DNA of 64,000 nt from Solirubrobacter ginsenosidimutans (GCF_027587205.1 NZ_JAPDOD010000040.1:16988-80987), one strand, 5' to 3'; positions 47,112-56,440 are shown, numbered from the stretch's first letter. Notes: generated by a model from the sequence alone, not told the origin. Numbers and translations are program-made.

Positions 47112-48595
47112 AGAGCGGGGATCGCGGCGGAGACCGTAGTCCCCGTCGCTGAAGAGGCGAGCTGCAGGTCTCCGCGCAGCAGCGAGATGCGCTCGCGCAT
47201 CCCGGTCAGCCCGAACCCGGCGTCGGGCGTGGCGGGATCGAAGCCCTGTCCGTCGTCGCTCACGCAGATGTGGATGACGCCGGAGGTCTCCTGGACCGCG
47301 ATCCGCACGCGCGTGGGCTTGGCGTGCCGAATCGCGTTGTTCAACGCCTCTTGGATGACCCGGTAGACGGTCGTCTCGAGCTCGGGCGCGTACCGCGTCG
47401 CGGTGAGGTGCACCGCGGCGGAAACCTCGACTCGCTCGCGGTCCTTGGCGCGTCCCGCCAGCCCTTCGATCGCCGCGGCCAACCCGAGCTCGTCGAGCGC
47501 CGCGGGGCGCAGCTCGCGGATCAGCGCGCGTAGTCCGTGGATCTGCTCCTCGATGCGCTCGATCGAATCCCGGACCGCCGCGCGCAGGTGCTCTGGGTCG
47601 TTGATGCGGGCTGACGCCACGAGCAACATCTGCAACCCGCCAAGTCCTTGGAGGGTGTCGTCGTGCAGCTCGCGCGCCCAGCGCCGGCGCTCCTCTTCCG
47701 CCGCGCCGATCGCCTCGCGCAGGCGTCGCTCCTCGACGCTACGCGCGGTCGCGACGGCCGTCGCGGCGCTGGCGGCGAAGCCTTCCAGAAGCGCCTCGTC
47801 GGCGCGATCGCCCGGTGCGCCGAACGCCACGAGCATTCCGAGCGACTGTCCGCGGAAGACCAGCGGAACGAGAGTGCCGCCCGCAGCGGCGAGCCCGAGC
47901 GGGTCACGGATCGTCCCCGGGACATCCCCCGCCTCTGCCGCGACGACCATGCCGCCGGCCTCGCGCAACAGGATCACGAGCCCCTCTGCTGCGATCAGCG
48001 ACCGTCCGCGCTCGGCGATCAGCTCGAGGATCCGGTCCAGGTCCGTTTCGCCACCGACCGCCCGCGCGATCGCCGTCGCCGCCTCGAGCCGGCGCACAAG
48101 GCGCTCGAGCTCGACGCGGCGTCGTTCGCTCACCTGGCAATTGCGCGCGTTCTCGATCGCGATCGCCGCCCACTCCGCGAGCCTGACCACGGCCTCCTCA
48201 TCGGCATCCGTGAACGGCTCGCCGTCGGGCTTGTCGCAGAGGTAGAGGATGCCCCACGCCTCACCGCGGATCAGCACCGGCACGCCGAGGAACGTCTCCA
48301 TCGCCGGGTGCCCTGGCGGAAAGCCGGCGGAGCGGGGCTCTTCGTGGAGGGCGTCGACGCGCAGCGGGCGCGGATCGGTGATGACCGCGCCGAGCAGGCC
48401 GTGACCCTCAGGCAGATGCCCGATGGCCGCGTGGTCGTCGTCGGAGAGCCCGTGGGTGACGAACCGCTCGAGGCCGTCACCCAACTCGTCCAGGACGCCG
48501 ACCGCGGCGTACCGGGCACCCGTCAGCTCTGCCGCGGTCGCCAGGAGACGGTGCAGCATCGCCTCCACGTCAACTTCATGCGCGACCGCGGTCAT
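47108..48595 (-). CDS. DosS/DevS-like GAF sensor histidine kinase
   Basis: 495 aa. First GAF domain (about 8-152) is close to DosS/DosT: IGHLPEGHGLLGAVITDPRP, then GFPPGHPAMETFLGVPV with His96 where, from memory, DosS has its heme ligand His149. Second GAF about 165-285. HisKA_3 ERRRWARELHDDTLQGLGGL with phospho-His311, then HATPase (EALNNAIRHAKPTRV; DDGQGFDPA; GLTGMRERI). No transmembrane segment, so cytoplasmic. It presumably senses O2, NO or redox and phosphorylates a NarL-type regulator. The nearest regulator (59232) is truncated. ATG 48595 begins 4 bp after the FAD oxidoreductase stop. Confidence 0.92.
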   Translation of the reverse strand: MTAVAHEVDVEAMLHRLLATAAELTGARYAAVGVLDELGDGLERFVTHGLSDDDHAAIGHLPEGHGLLGAVITDPRPLRVDALHEEPRSAGFPPGHPAMETFLGVPVLIRGEAWGILYLCDKPDGEPFTDADEEAVVRLAEWAAIAIENARNCQVSERRRVELERLVRRLEAATAIARAVGGETDLDRILELIAERGRSLIAAEGLVILLREAGGMVVAAEAGDVPGTIRDPLGLAAAGGTLVPLVFRGQSLGMLVAFGAPGDRADEALLEGFAASAATAVATARSVEERRLREAIGAAEEERRRWARELHDDTLQGLGGLQMLLVASARINDPEHLRAAVRDSIERIEEQIHGLRALIRELRPAALDELGLAAAIEGLAGRAKDRERVEVSAAVHLTATRYAPELETTVYRVIQEALNNAIRHAKPTRVRIAVQETSGVIHICVSDDGQGFDPATPDAGFGLTGMRERISLLRGDLQLASSATGTTVSAAIPAL

Positions 48596-48599
48596 CTCG

Positions 48600-49817
48600 T
48601 CAACGCAAGCCGAGGACTTCGATGCCGTCGGTGCCGTGCGTGCCGACGTCGACGCTGACCGGCAGCCCGAGGTCGCGACCGGCCTCCTCGTCGAGACCCT
48701 CCAAGTACCCCGCGAGCTCGCGGCCCGCGATCTTGGTCGGCGGCCACCACAGCGCCCGGCCGGCCACGTCGGCCTGCTCCGGTGCGTCGGCGGCGTCGTG
48801 GCGCAGGAAGCGCGCCCAACGCTCGGTGAGCAGCATCCCGCGCAGCACGGTGGTGAACGGCTTCGCCTCCACCGCCGCGCCCGCGCGGCGGGCGATGTCG
48901 GCCGCTGCCGCGTCCGCCTGCTGGCAGGCGATCCCGCCCTGCTTGATCGGGAACGCTGTGACATCGCCGGCGGCGTAGATGTCAGCGACGCCCTGCACGC
49001 GTGCGTGACCGTCGATGACGAGGAAGCCCTCGGGGTTGCTGGGAAGCCCGGGAAGGCGCGGCCCTTCGAGCCGCGGGAGCGTGACCAGACGATCGACGTC
49101 GAGCAGGTCGCCGTCCGCGCCGAGAGAGATCCGGCCGGGAGCGAGGACCTTCGCCTCCGTGGCGGCGTGGAGCACGATTCCGGCTTCGGCCAGGAGTCCA
49201 GCGAGCTCGCCTGTGGCGTCGGCGCCGAAGATCGCAAGCGGCGTCGCCTCGGGCGTCACGAAGTGCAGCTCGAGCGCGGCGCACATCTGGTACGCGCGCT
49301 CGGCCAGCATCAGCGCGAGCTCGTAGAGCGGGAGCGGCCAGGTGCTGCCGGGCGGGACGACGAAGGCGATGCGGCGGACGTAGCCCTCCTCGACGTCCTG
49401 GACGATCCCGTGCAACCGCTCCTGATCGGTCAGCGAGCCGGTGAACGTGGTCGCGCCGCTGAACGGCTCGATCGGGTGTGCGCCCGACGCGATCAGCAGC
49501 ACGTCGTACGGCAGGTGCTCTCCTGCGACCGTCACGACCGCGTGCGCCGCGGCGTCGACGCGCGCAAGGCGCCCGCGATAGTGCGTGAAGTGGGCGTCGG
49601 TGGCCATCCGCTCGATCGGATAGGTCGTAGCCGACCCGGCGGCGAACGGGGCGAGCACGCTCAGCGGCCGGTAGGTGAGGTTGGACTCGGGCGCGAGCAG
49701 CGTCGTCGCGACGCGGTCTCCGGCTAGCCGGTGCAGGGCCAGCGCGGCCTCGAGGGCCGCGGGTCCGCCGCCGGCGATCAGGACGTTGGTGGGCATGCAC
49801 CGAATCTTCGGTCCCAT
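48600..49817 (-). CDS. FAD-dependent pyridine nucleotide-disulfide-type oxidoreductase (SQR/NDH-2-like)
   Basis: 405 aa. FAD motif VLIAGGGPAALEAALALHRL, central PYDVLLIASGAHPIEPF, C-terminal IYAAGDVTAFPIKQGGIACQ and a signature WWPPTKIAGRELAGYLEG tail. Resembles sulfide:quinone reductase and NDH-2 relatives, but no SQR redox Cys pair is evident. GGAGG lies 5 bp before ATG 49817, which favours it over ATG 49796. Upstream partner of the histidine kinase in one transcript. Two defective paralogues lie just beyond it (49928-51339). Confidence 0.85.
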   Translation of the reverse strand: MGPKIRCMPTNVLIAGGGPAALEAALALHRLAGDRVATTLLAPESNLTYRPLSVLAPFAAGSATTYPIERMATDAHFTHYRGRLARVDAAAHAVVTVAGEHLPYDVLLIASGAHPIEPFSGATTFTGSLTDQERLHGIVQDVEEGYVRRIAFVVPPGSTWPLPLYELALMLAERAYQMCAALELHFVTPEATPLAIFGADATGELAGLLAEAGIVLHAATEAKVLAPGRISLGADGDLLDVDRLVTLPRLEGPRLPGLPSNPEGFLVIDGHARVQGVADIYAAGDVTAFPIKQGGIACQQADAAAADIARRAGAAVEAKPFTTVLRGMLLTERWARFLRHDAADAPEQADVAGRALWWPPTKIAGRELAGYLEGLDEEAGRDLGLPVSVDVGTHGTDGIEVLGLR

Positions 49818-49927
49818 AGCCGCCTCCGCCGTCCGGGTGAACGGCGGGTTATGCGTGCGGAAAACCCGCAGTCTGCGTGTGCCATGAGGCGGATGCAGTG
49901 CCGTCCCCGCGGACATACGGTGCGTTC

Positions 49928-50169
49928 ATGCCGGACCGCACGCCCCGCTCATCCTCGGCGGAGCACCCGCCGCGCTGGATGCAGCGCCGGCCGTGAAACG
50001 CTTGGCCGGCGACCGTCCGCGCTACCTGCGCCACGCGCCCGACGATCGCGGGCTCGCGAGCGACGATGCGCCCTGATGGCCGCCGCACAAGATCGCCGGG
50101 CGCGAGCTCGCCCCCTACCTGACTACCCACCCCGAGCTCCGGTTGGAGCCCGTCAATCCGACGTTGTGA
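49928..50169 (+). pseudogene. FAD oxidoreductase with internal deletion (both ends kept)
   Basis: The frame running from 49930 reads APLILGGAPAALDAAPAVKR and LAGDR, the FAD motif and first helix of the paralogue at 49817, then directly PRYLRHAPDDRGL, an in-frame TGA at 50074, and WPPHKIAGRELAPYL to a stop at 50169. About 300 internal codons of the parent gene are absent while the two ends remain joined in frame. Glycines of the FAD loop are also altered. Not functional. Confidence 0.75.
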
Positions 50170-50180
50170 AGGTGCACCCC

Positions 50181-51339
50181 ATGTCCGCGTCCGTTCCCCC
50201 ACTCCGCGTCCTCGTCGCCGGCGGCGGCGTCGCCGCCATCGAGACCGTGCTCGCGCTGCGAGCCCTCGCGAGCGAGCGCGTCGCGATCGAACTGCTCGCG
50301 CCGGCCGACGAATACGTCGAGAAACCATTGTCGGTCCGCTCCCCGTTCGACGGCGCCGCGGAGCCGCGGGTCCCGCTCGCGGCTCTCCCCGCGTGCGGCA
50401 TCGTCCACCATCACGGAGCTCGCGGCGGTCGATGCCGTGCGGCGCGAGGTGCGCACCACCGACGGCGGGCGGCTCGCCTATGACCGGCTGGTCGTCGCCC
50501 CCGGCGCTCACGCGATCGACGGCGTCCCAGGGGCGGTGACCTTCCGCGGCCTGATCAGTTCAGGGCTGGTCGAGGCGGCGATCCGCCGCGCCGAGGACAG
50601 CCTCCTGTTCGTCGCCCCGGCGGACACCGGATGGATCCTGCCGCTCTACGAACTCGCCCTGATGACCACGCACGAGTTCCCCGACGGACCGGACATCCGG
50701 ATCGTCACCCACGAGCCGCGCCCGCTCGACGTGTTCGGCCCGATCGCATCCGACGCCCTGGCCCGACTGCTCGACCGCGCCGGCATCGAGTTCATCGGCC
50801 GCACGCGAGCGATCGAGTACATCGGGAACGCGTTGCTCACCGGGGAGAGCGAGATGATCGCGGCCGACGCGGCCGTGTCGCTGCCGCGGCTGAGAGGACC
50901 GTTCATCGAAGGTCTGCCGGCCGACGCGGACGGCTTCATCCCGATCAACGCCAACGCACGCGTCGTGGGCGTGCCCCACGTGTTCGCCGCTGGCGACGCG
51001 ACCGACGAGCCGATCAAGCAGGGCGGGCTCGCCATACAGCAAGCCGACGCGGCGGCGGAGACGATCGCCGCCGAGGTGGGCGCCGTCCTGTTCCCGCGCC
51101 CCTACCGGCGCATCCTGCGGGGCATCGTCCTGACCGGCGAACGGCCGCTCTACCTGCGCCGTGACCTCGATGAAGCGGCGGAGATCATCCGCCCGCTGCG
51201 CGGGATGCCGCTGGGCGTGTCGCGCGATCAGCTGTGGTGGCCGCAGGGCAAGGTCGCCGGCCGCTATCTCACCGGCTTCGTCGCAGCGCGCGGACACCCC
51301 GGCGCGCAACTGGCCGACCGGCCGCCCGCCCGCCGGTAG
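50181..51339 (+). pseudogene. FAD oxidoreductase broken by one frameshift
   Basis: ATG 50181 gives VLVAGGGVAAIETVLALRAL and EYVEKPLSVRSPFDGAA, ending in HHHG; the rest continues in another frame from about 50415 (ELAAVDAVRREVRTTDGGRL; DTGWILPLYELALM; VFAAGDATDEPIKQGGLAIQ; WWPQGKVAGRYLTGF). One missing base near 50415 accounts for it; with it restored the product would be about 385 aa and a paralogue of the 48600-49817 protein. Sequencing error is possible, so function is undecided. Confidence 0.8.
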
Positions 51340-51600
51340 TCGGCGATCGCGGCGGATGCCTGGAGGCGCAGCGCCGGCCGCCGCGGACCAGGAGAAGCAC
51401 TCCAGACATGCGAACGTCCGTGCCGCCCCGTCGTCATAGAACGGACACGCCGGGTTGTATCGCTCGGCATGCGCGGACGTTGTGCACAGCCGAACGACCG
51501 GCGCGGACGCCTCGCTCGAGTTGTTTGTCTTGACTTTCAGGCGTGTACTGAGAGCTGGTGGGCCGCGTTCCCAGGCGGCGGCCGGGCGAGAGGGGTCACA

Positions 51601-53934
51601 GTGCACGAATCTCCGCGGCGAGTCTTGCTGGTCTCCAAGGGCTGGGTGCAGGCGGTCGGGCTGGTGATGCTGATCGGGTTCTTCATCATGGGGCTGCTCG
51701 CGTATCGCACGTACACGCAGCATCCTCCGGTTCCGCGCGCCGTCGTCGACGACCGGGGACAGGTGCTCTACACGGGCCGCGACATCTCCAAAGGCCAGCA
51801 GGTCTTCCTGCACAACGGGCTGATGGAGTACGGGTCCGCGTTCGGTCACGGCGCCTACCTCGGCCCCGACTTCACCGCCGATTACCTCCGCCGAGCCGCG
51901 AACATCGTCACACGCTCCTTCGGCGGCGCTGGTGCACTCGCAGGCGAAGCACAGCGCAAGACGATCCAGGACTTCCGCACCAACCGCTACGACCAGCGCA
52001 GCAGCCGACTCACGCTCACCGCCGGCCAGGCCGCGGCGTTCCGCGCGCTGGTGCCGTACTACAGCCGCTTCTTCTCGGAACCCACCACGATCCACGGGCT
52101 GCGCCCGAAGGCCATCACCGATCGGACCGAGCTGCGCCAGCTGACCGCGTTCTTCGCCTGGACCGCGTGGGCCGCTTCGACCGAGCGCCCGGGCCACGAC
52201 TACACCTACACCAACAACTGGCCGCCTGAGCCGCGCGTGGACAACAAGCCGACGGGCAACGTGGTGGTCTGGTCAGTGCTGTCGTTGATCGCACTGCTGG
52301 GCGGAATCGGCATTCTGTTCGGCGCGTTCGGGCGCTGGGGGCGAAACCTCGGCTGGCACGGGCGTGAGCAGGCCACGTTGTCGTTCCGTGCGCCCGGCGA
52401 CGTCGCGCTGACGCCCGCCCAGCGCGCATGCGCGTGGTTCTTCTTCGTGATGGCCGCGCTGTTCCTGCTGCAGACGCTCGTCGGCGCCGCCTCACAGCAC
52501 TACCGCGCCGACATCGACAACTTCTTCGGCTTCGATCTCGCCCAGATCTTCCCGTACAACCTGATGCGGACCTGGCACGTCCAGCTCGCGCTGTTCTGGG
52601 TCGCGACCTCCTTCGTCGCCGCGGGCATCTTCCTGGCCCCGATGATCGCCCGCCGTGAGCCCAAGCACCAGGGCAAGCTCGCCTTCGCGCTGCTCGGCGC
52701 GCTCGCCGTCGTCGTCTTCGGCACCCTGATCGGCTCCTACCTCGGCGTCCATGGCGTGCTCCAGCACGCGGCGTCGAACTGGTTCGGCCTGCAGGGCTTC
52801 GAGTACCTCGACCTCGCGCGGCTGTGGCAGGTGCTGCTGTCGATCGGGCTCTTCGTCTGGGTGTTCATGCTCTGGCGCGTGCTGCGCCGGCGCCTCGCCG
52901 CGGAGCACCCCGGCAACATGCCGTGGCTCTTCTTCCTCGCGGCCTGCGCGATCCCCGCGTTCTACGCCGTCGGCTTGATCGCCCGTACTGGCGACAACTT
53001 CACCACGACCGAGTTCTGGCGCTTCTGGGTCGTGCACCTGTGGGTCGAAGACTTCCTCGAGCTCTTCACCACCGTGATGGTCGCCTACATGTTCGTGCTG
53101 CTCGGCGTCGTGCGGGAGAAGATCGCGCTGACCGTCGTCTTCCTGGACATCGTCCTCTACTCCGCGGGCGGGATCGTGGGCACGATGCATCACCTGTACT
53201 TCTCGGGCGAGCCCGCCGAGCACATGGCGCTCGGCGCGTTCTTCTCGGCCGGCGAGGTGATCCCACTGACCTTCCTGACCGTCGAGGCATGGTCGTTCCT
53301 GCAACTCGGCGCCGCGCAGGAGTCGCGCTCGCAGACCCCGTTCCCACACCGCTGGGCCGTGATGTTCCTGGTCTCCGTCGGGTTCTGGAACTTCCTCGGG
53401 GCGGGCATCTTCGGGTTCCTCATCAACCTGCCGATCGTCTCCTACTTCGAGATCGGCACCGCGTTGACCGCCAATCACGGCCACGCGGCGATGATGGGCG
53501 TCTACGGCATGCTCGCGCTCGGGCTGGCGATGTTCTGTCTGCGCTATCTGATCCCGGCCAATCGCTGGCCGGAGAAATGGGCGCGAATCTGCTTCTGGTC
53601 GACGAACATCGGACTGGCCTGGATGTGCTTCGCGACCCTCCTGCCGCTCGGCATTCTGCAGCTCTACAAGTCCGTCGACAGCGGCTACTTCGAAGCCCGC
53701 GAGCTCAAGTTCCTGACCAACGACACCAACACGGTGCTCGAATGGCTGCGACTTCCCGGTGACATCGTCTTCATCGCCGGCGGCGCCCTGCCGGCGCTGT
53801 ACATCGCCTACCTCGGCATCCGCCGCACCGTCAAGCACGTCACCTTCGACGAGCCCGACGACATTCTCTTCACCGAGATCTCCGGAGTCACCGAGCCCGG
53901 ACCCGACGAGGCGACCGCGGCGCACATCGCATGA
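51601..53934 (+). CDS. norZ: Quinol-dependent nitric oxide reductase (qNOR)
   Basis: 777 aa. Reduces NO to N2O with quinol electrons. An N-terminal membrane anchor (VGLVMLIGFFIMGLLAY) and a NorC-like periplasmic part (GQQVFLHNGLMEYGSAFGHG, with no CxxCH heme motif) precede the NorB-like core. Core ligands: His in WVVHLWVEDFLELFTT, His pair in GTMHHLYFSG, His in TANHGHAAMMGVYG. GTG 51601 with GAGAGGGG upstream is the likely start; the 44 residues upstream in frame are not family-like. Its stop overlaps the following gene (ATGA). Fits NO detoxification at low oxygen. Confidence 0.95.
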   Translation: MHESPRRVLLVSKGWVQAVGLVMLIGFFIMGLLAYRTYTQHPPVPRAVVDDRGQVLYTGRDISKGQQVFLHNGLMEYGSAFGHGAYLGPDFTADYLRRAANIVTRSFGGAGALAGEAQRKTIQDFRTNRYDQRSSRLTLTAGQAAAFRALVPYYSRFFSEPTTIHGLRPKAITDRTELRQLTAFFAWTAWAASTERPGHDYTYTNNWPPEPRVDNKPTGNVVVWSVLSLIALLGGIGILFGAFGRWGRNLGWHGREQATLSFRAPGDVALTPAQRACAWFFFVMAALFLLQTLVGAASQHYRADIDNFFGFDLAQIFPYNLMRTWHVQLALFWVATSFVAAGIFLAPMIARREPKHQGKLAFALLGALAVVVFGTLIGSYLGVHGVLQHAASNWFGLQGFEYLDLARLWQVLLSIGLFVWVFMLWRVLRRRLAAEHPGNMPWLFFLAACAIPAFYAVGLIARTGDNFTTTEFWRFWVVHLWVEDFLELFTTVMVAYMFVLLGVVREKIALTVVFLDIVLYSAGGIVGTMHHLYFSGEPAEHMALGAFFSAGEVIPLTFLTVEAWSFLQLGAAQESRSQTPFPHRWAVMFLVSVGFWNFLGAGIFGFLINLPIVSYFEIGTALTANHGHAAMMGVYGMLALGLAMFCLRYLIPANRWPEKWARICFWSTNIGLAWMCFATLLPLGILQLYKSVDSGYFEARELKFLTNDTNTVLEWLRLPGDIVFIAGGALPALYIAYLGIRRTVKHVTFDEPDDILFTEISGVTEPGPDEATAAHIA

Positions 53935-54479
53935 CCCCCGAAGTCATCCTGGCCGCGGTCTACGCGGCGGCGCTGATCATCGGCGCGCTCGTCCTCGAGT
54001 GGCTGTCCGCCCACACCCACCGGCGCGCGCTGCGCTACCGCACCGCCGGCTTCACGTACCACAAAGACCACGACCACTGGCGCTGCCCGGAGGACGAAGA
54101 TCTCTGGCCGCACGAGATCGACGAGGAGTTGCGGCTCGTCCGGTACCGGGCCAAAGCCCACGTCTGCAACGCCTGCCCGCTCAAGGCGGCGTGTACCGAC
54201 TCCGACCTCGGGCGCGAAATCGTGCGCTCGATCGACCCGTGGCCGCACTCCGAAGCGGGCCGTTTCCACCGCGGCCTTTCGCTCATGCTGGTCGCCCTCG
54301 CGCTGCTGATCGTCGTCGTCGAAGCCGTGCGCAACCATCGCCCCGAGGAACTGGCGCTGCTCGCGGCGGTACTGGCCACCGGCACAGTCGCCGCGGTCCA
54401 CCTCGCGCACGACTTCCGCGCGCACCCGGCCAACTTCCCCACCCCCACGCCCTCCCACGGGCTCGGGCTCCGTCAGTGA
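53931..54479 (+). CDS. Membrane protein with Cys-rich segment, partner of qNOR
   Basis: 182 aa. An N-terminal membrane helix (ILAAVYAAALIIGALVLEWL), a soluble part RCPEDEDLWPHEIDEE then VCNACPLKAACTDSDLGREI (four Cys and a His that could bind a metal or Fe-S), and a second helix LSLMLVALALLIVVVEAV plus a third. No named family recognised. 4-bp overlap with norZ implies a joint function, maybe electron input or sensing. The C-rich motif also resembles zinc ribbons of transposases, but the membrane context argues against that. Confidence 0.82.
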   Translation: MTPEVILAAVYAAALIIGALVLEWLSAHTHRRALRYRTAGFTYHKDHDHWRCPEDEDLWPHEIDEELRLVRYRAKAHVCNACPLKAACTDSDLGREIVRSIDPWPHSEAGRFHRGLSLMLVALALLIVVVEAVRNHRPEELALLAAVLATGTVAAVHLAHDFRAHPANFPTPTPSHGLGLRQ

Positions 54480-54657
54480 CGTCGACCGGGTACTCCTGCA
54501 TGCACAGGCCGGAGCCCTTGCAGTAGTCCAGGTTGGACGCGTAGGCGTAGCCTGTCGCCGCGGCGTCACGGCCGTCCCGAAAGGCGGCGATGGCCAGGAG
54601 CTCGGCGGAGGTCACGACACCCTGACCACCGCGGCCGTCGAAGCGGACTTGGAACAC
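54480..54657 (-). pseudogene. PorC-PorD fusion relic (2-oxoacid:ferredoxin oxidoreductase)
   Basis: From GTG 54657: VFQVRFDGRGGQGVVTSAEL and LAIAAFRDGRDA are the start of a gamma subunit (PorC/VorC). It then jumps in frame to YASNLDYCKGSGLCMQEYPV, which is the delta-subunit ferredoxin (PorD; normal CKGCGLC). One Cys of the cluster is Ser and the Cys before Pro is Tyr. The gamma middle and delta start are gone. A multi-subunit 2-oxoacid oxidoreductase was evidently once here, besides the single-chain PFOR at 21908. Confidence 0.7.
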
Positions 54658-54889
54658 ACCCGAACCGCCGCCATCCGTTGCGCGCCGCCGATTCACGCCG
54701 AGTGCTCCGCAGCGTTCGTCTCGGAGGCGGCGCGCCCGGCGGACCCGGGCAGCGCCGCCCGCACCCAGCTATGCCGGGCCGGGTGTGAGACGAAGATCGC
54801 CGGCGGCGATCACGCGGCAAGGATCGTGCAGAGCGGGCGCACCGGCATCCGCACTACGCCGCGCGACGGGCCGTAGTCCACCGCACGTC
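54658..54889. other. Decayed spacer
   Basis: About 230 bp between two relics with no recognisable protein or RNA. A GTAGTCCACCGC sequence at 54873 is weakly like the GTAGTT motif. Confidence 0.3.
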
Positions 54890-54973
54890 TTAGAGCAGCC
54901 GCTCGAACAGCGCTAGGTGATCGAGCAGCGAGTGCGTACCGAGGAAGCGGTCGCGCACCCGCTCGTGAGCGGC
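54890..54973 (-). pseudogene. TreT C-terminal tail relic
   Basis: The last 27 codons read AHERVRDRFLGTHSLLDHLA then LFERLL and stop, against AHERVRDRYLGTHSIVDYLA then LIERLL at the end of the intact treT (5750-5834). The rest of the gene is absent; the sequence above 54980 is not TreT. The following 54974-55242 holds no gene. Confidence 0.75.
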
Positions 54974-55242
54974 GGAGCACCTCGAGGCCGGGGCGAGCAA
55001 GGTGATCCTCACCGCGCCGACAAACACGTCGTGGCGCGCGCGGACGTGCATGGGACATCCGAGTCGATGCTCGCCGACGCGCTGCAATCGCTCGAGCACG
55101 TCGTCCGTTTCACCTTTAAGCGTCTGAGAGCGCACGCGAACGACTGCGGTTTTCCACGGACCGGCTCGACGGCCCGATGCGGATGGAAACCGGTGCACCT
55201 GGCCGTAGCCTCCGCGGCGGACAACCACCGCAAGGAGCCATC

Positions 55243-56166
55243 GTGAGCACCATCCTCATCGGCGTCGAGGCCTCGGAGCGATCCGAGGACGCGATCGCCT
55301 TCGGACGCCGCCTGGCCGACGTCGTCGGCGCGCACGTGATCGTCGTCAACGCGTACCCGTACTCGGATCTGTCGAGCCGAGCGTCGAACGCCGCCTACCG
55401 CGAAGCGCTGCGCGACGACGCGCTCGAGATCGCCCGTCGCATGCGCGACCAGCTCGAGCGCATCAACGACGACGACACCCAGATCCGCGTCGCCGCCGAC
55501 CCCTCACCGCCGAGGGCGCTGCACCGCATGGCCCACGCCGAGCAGGCGTCGCTCGTCATCGTCGGCTCGTCGCACACCGGCCGCGCCGGTCGCGTGCTGC
55601 CCGGCTCCACCGCCGAGCGCCTGCTGCACGGGTCGCCGTGCGCCGTCGCCGTCGTACCCCAGGACTACCGGAAGCACGCCGATCAGCCGATCCGCCGCGT
55701 CGGCGTCGCCTACAACAACACCGACGAGGCGCGCGCGGCCGTCACGGCCGCCGCGTCGCTGGCGCGCGCGCTCGGGGCCGAGCTCGAGATCATCGGCATC
55801 GTCTCGACCGAGTACTTCACATCTTCTGGCCTGATGGGCGCCGCGGGCATCGCCTCGCTGCGCAGTGACATCGAGCGTCACGTCCAGGAGTCCCTCGACG
55901 AAGTCGCCGCGGGAGTCCCCGCGGACATCGTCACGCACACGCGCTGCGCGACCGGAGGCCCCGAGGAGCTGCTGACCGTGCAGACCGAGACGCTCGAAGT
56001 GCTGGTGATGGGATCCCGTGGCTACGGCCCGCTGCAGGCGGTGCTCACGGGCGGCATCAGCGGTCGCCTGGTCCGCACGTCGCATTGCCCGGTGATCGTC
56101 GTCCCGCGCGGCGTCGAGGCGCCGTTCGAGACGCTCTTCGGCCCGGCCACCGCGGCGACGGCCTGA
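55243..56166 (+). CDS. Tandem-domain universal stress protein
   Basis: 307 aa, two UspA domains: GSSHTGRAGRVLPGSTAERL in the first, GSRGYGPLQAVLTGGISGRL in the second. GTG 55243 follows AAGGAG, so the open frame upstream is excluded. Paralogue of the 10630 USP. Directly followed (1 bp) by a short USP-tail frame and a GNAT/acyl-CoA synthetase fusion, probably one transcript. Confidence 0.92.
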   Translation: MSTILIGVEASERSEDAIAFGRRLADVVGAHVIVVNAYPYSDLSSRASNAAYREALRDDALEIARRMRDQLERINDDDTQIRVAADPSPPRALHRMAHAEQASLVIVGSSHTGRAGRVLPGSTAERLLHGSPCAVAVVPQDYRKHADQPIRRVGVAYNNTDEARAAVTAAASLARALGAELEIIGIVSTEYFTSSGLMGAAGIASLRSDIERHVQESLDEVAAGVPADIVTHTRCATGGPEELLTVQTETLEVLVMGSRGYGPLQAVLTGGISGRLVRTSHCPVIVVPRGVEAPFETLFGPATAATA

Positions 56167-56167
56167 C

Positions 56168-56440
56168 ATGTCCGCGACCACGCTGCCCCAACCCTGGTCC
56201 GCGGGCCGCGTGGTCGCGTACGCCGGCCTGATGACGGAGGGGTTCGGTGACCCGTACACGCTCGACGACGAGACACAACGGATCGTCAGCGGCGCGCTGC
56301 AACGCCTGCACGAAGACCTCGGCGGCGTGTCGCGACGCCTGGTCGACGAAGTGCGGTGCCCCGTGCTCGTCCTCCCGCGCGAGGTCGGGCTTGCCCTGGA
56401 CGGGCGGATCGGCAACGCCGGCCCCGCGGCCGCCCGATGA
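56168..56440 (+). CDS. Short frame ending in a USP C-terminal motif (likely relic)
   Basis: 90 aa. Residues about 50-72 (LGGVSRRLVDEVRCPVLVLP) equal the last strand of the 3490 USP (LGGVSRRLVDGAHCPVLVLP), with nothing else of the USP fold. The first 45 residues match nothing recognised. It starts 1 bp after a USP gene and its stop overlaps the next start (ATGA), so it may still be translated and couple the two. Probably a truncated USP rather than a new gene. Confidence 0.5.
   Translation: MSATTLPQPWSAGRVVAYAGLMTEGFGDPYTLDDETQRIVSGALQRLHEDLGGVSRRLVDEVRCPVLVLPREVGLALDGRIGNAGPAAAR

Noticed and set aside
53931..54479. Transposase zinc-ribbon gene
   Set aside because: CxxC spacing is similar, but the protein has three membrane helices and overlaps norZ, so a transposase is unlikely.
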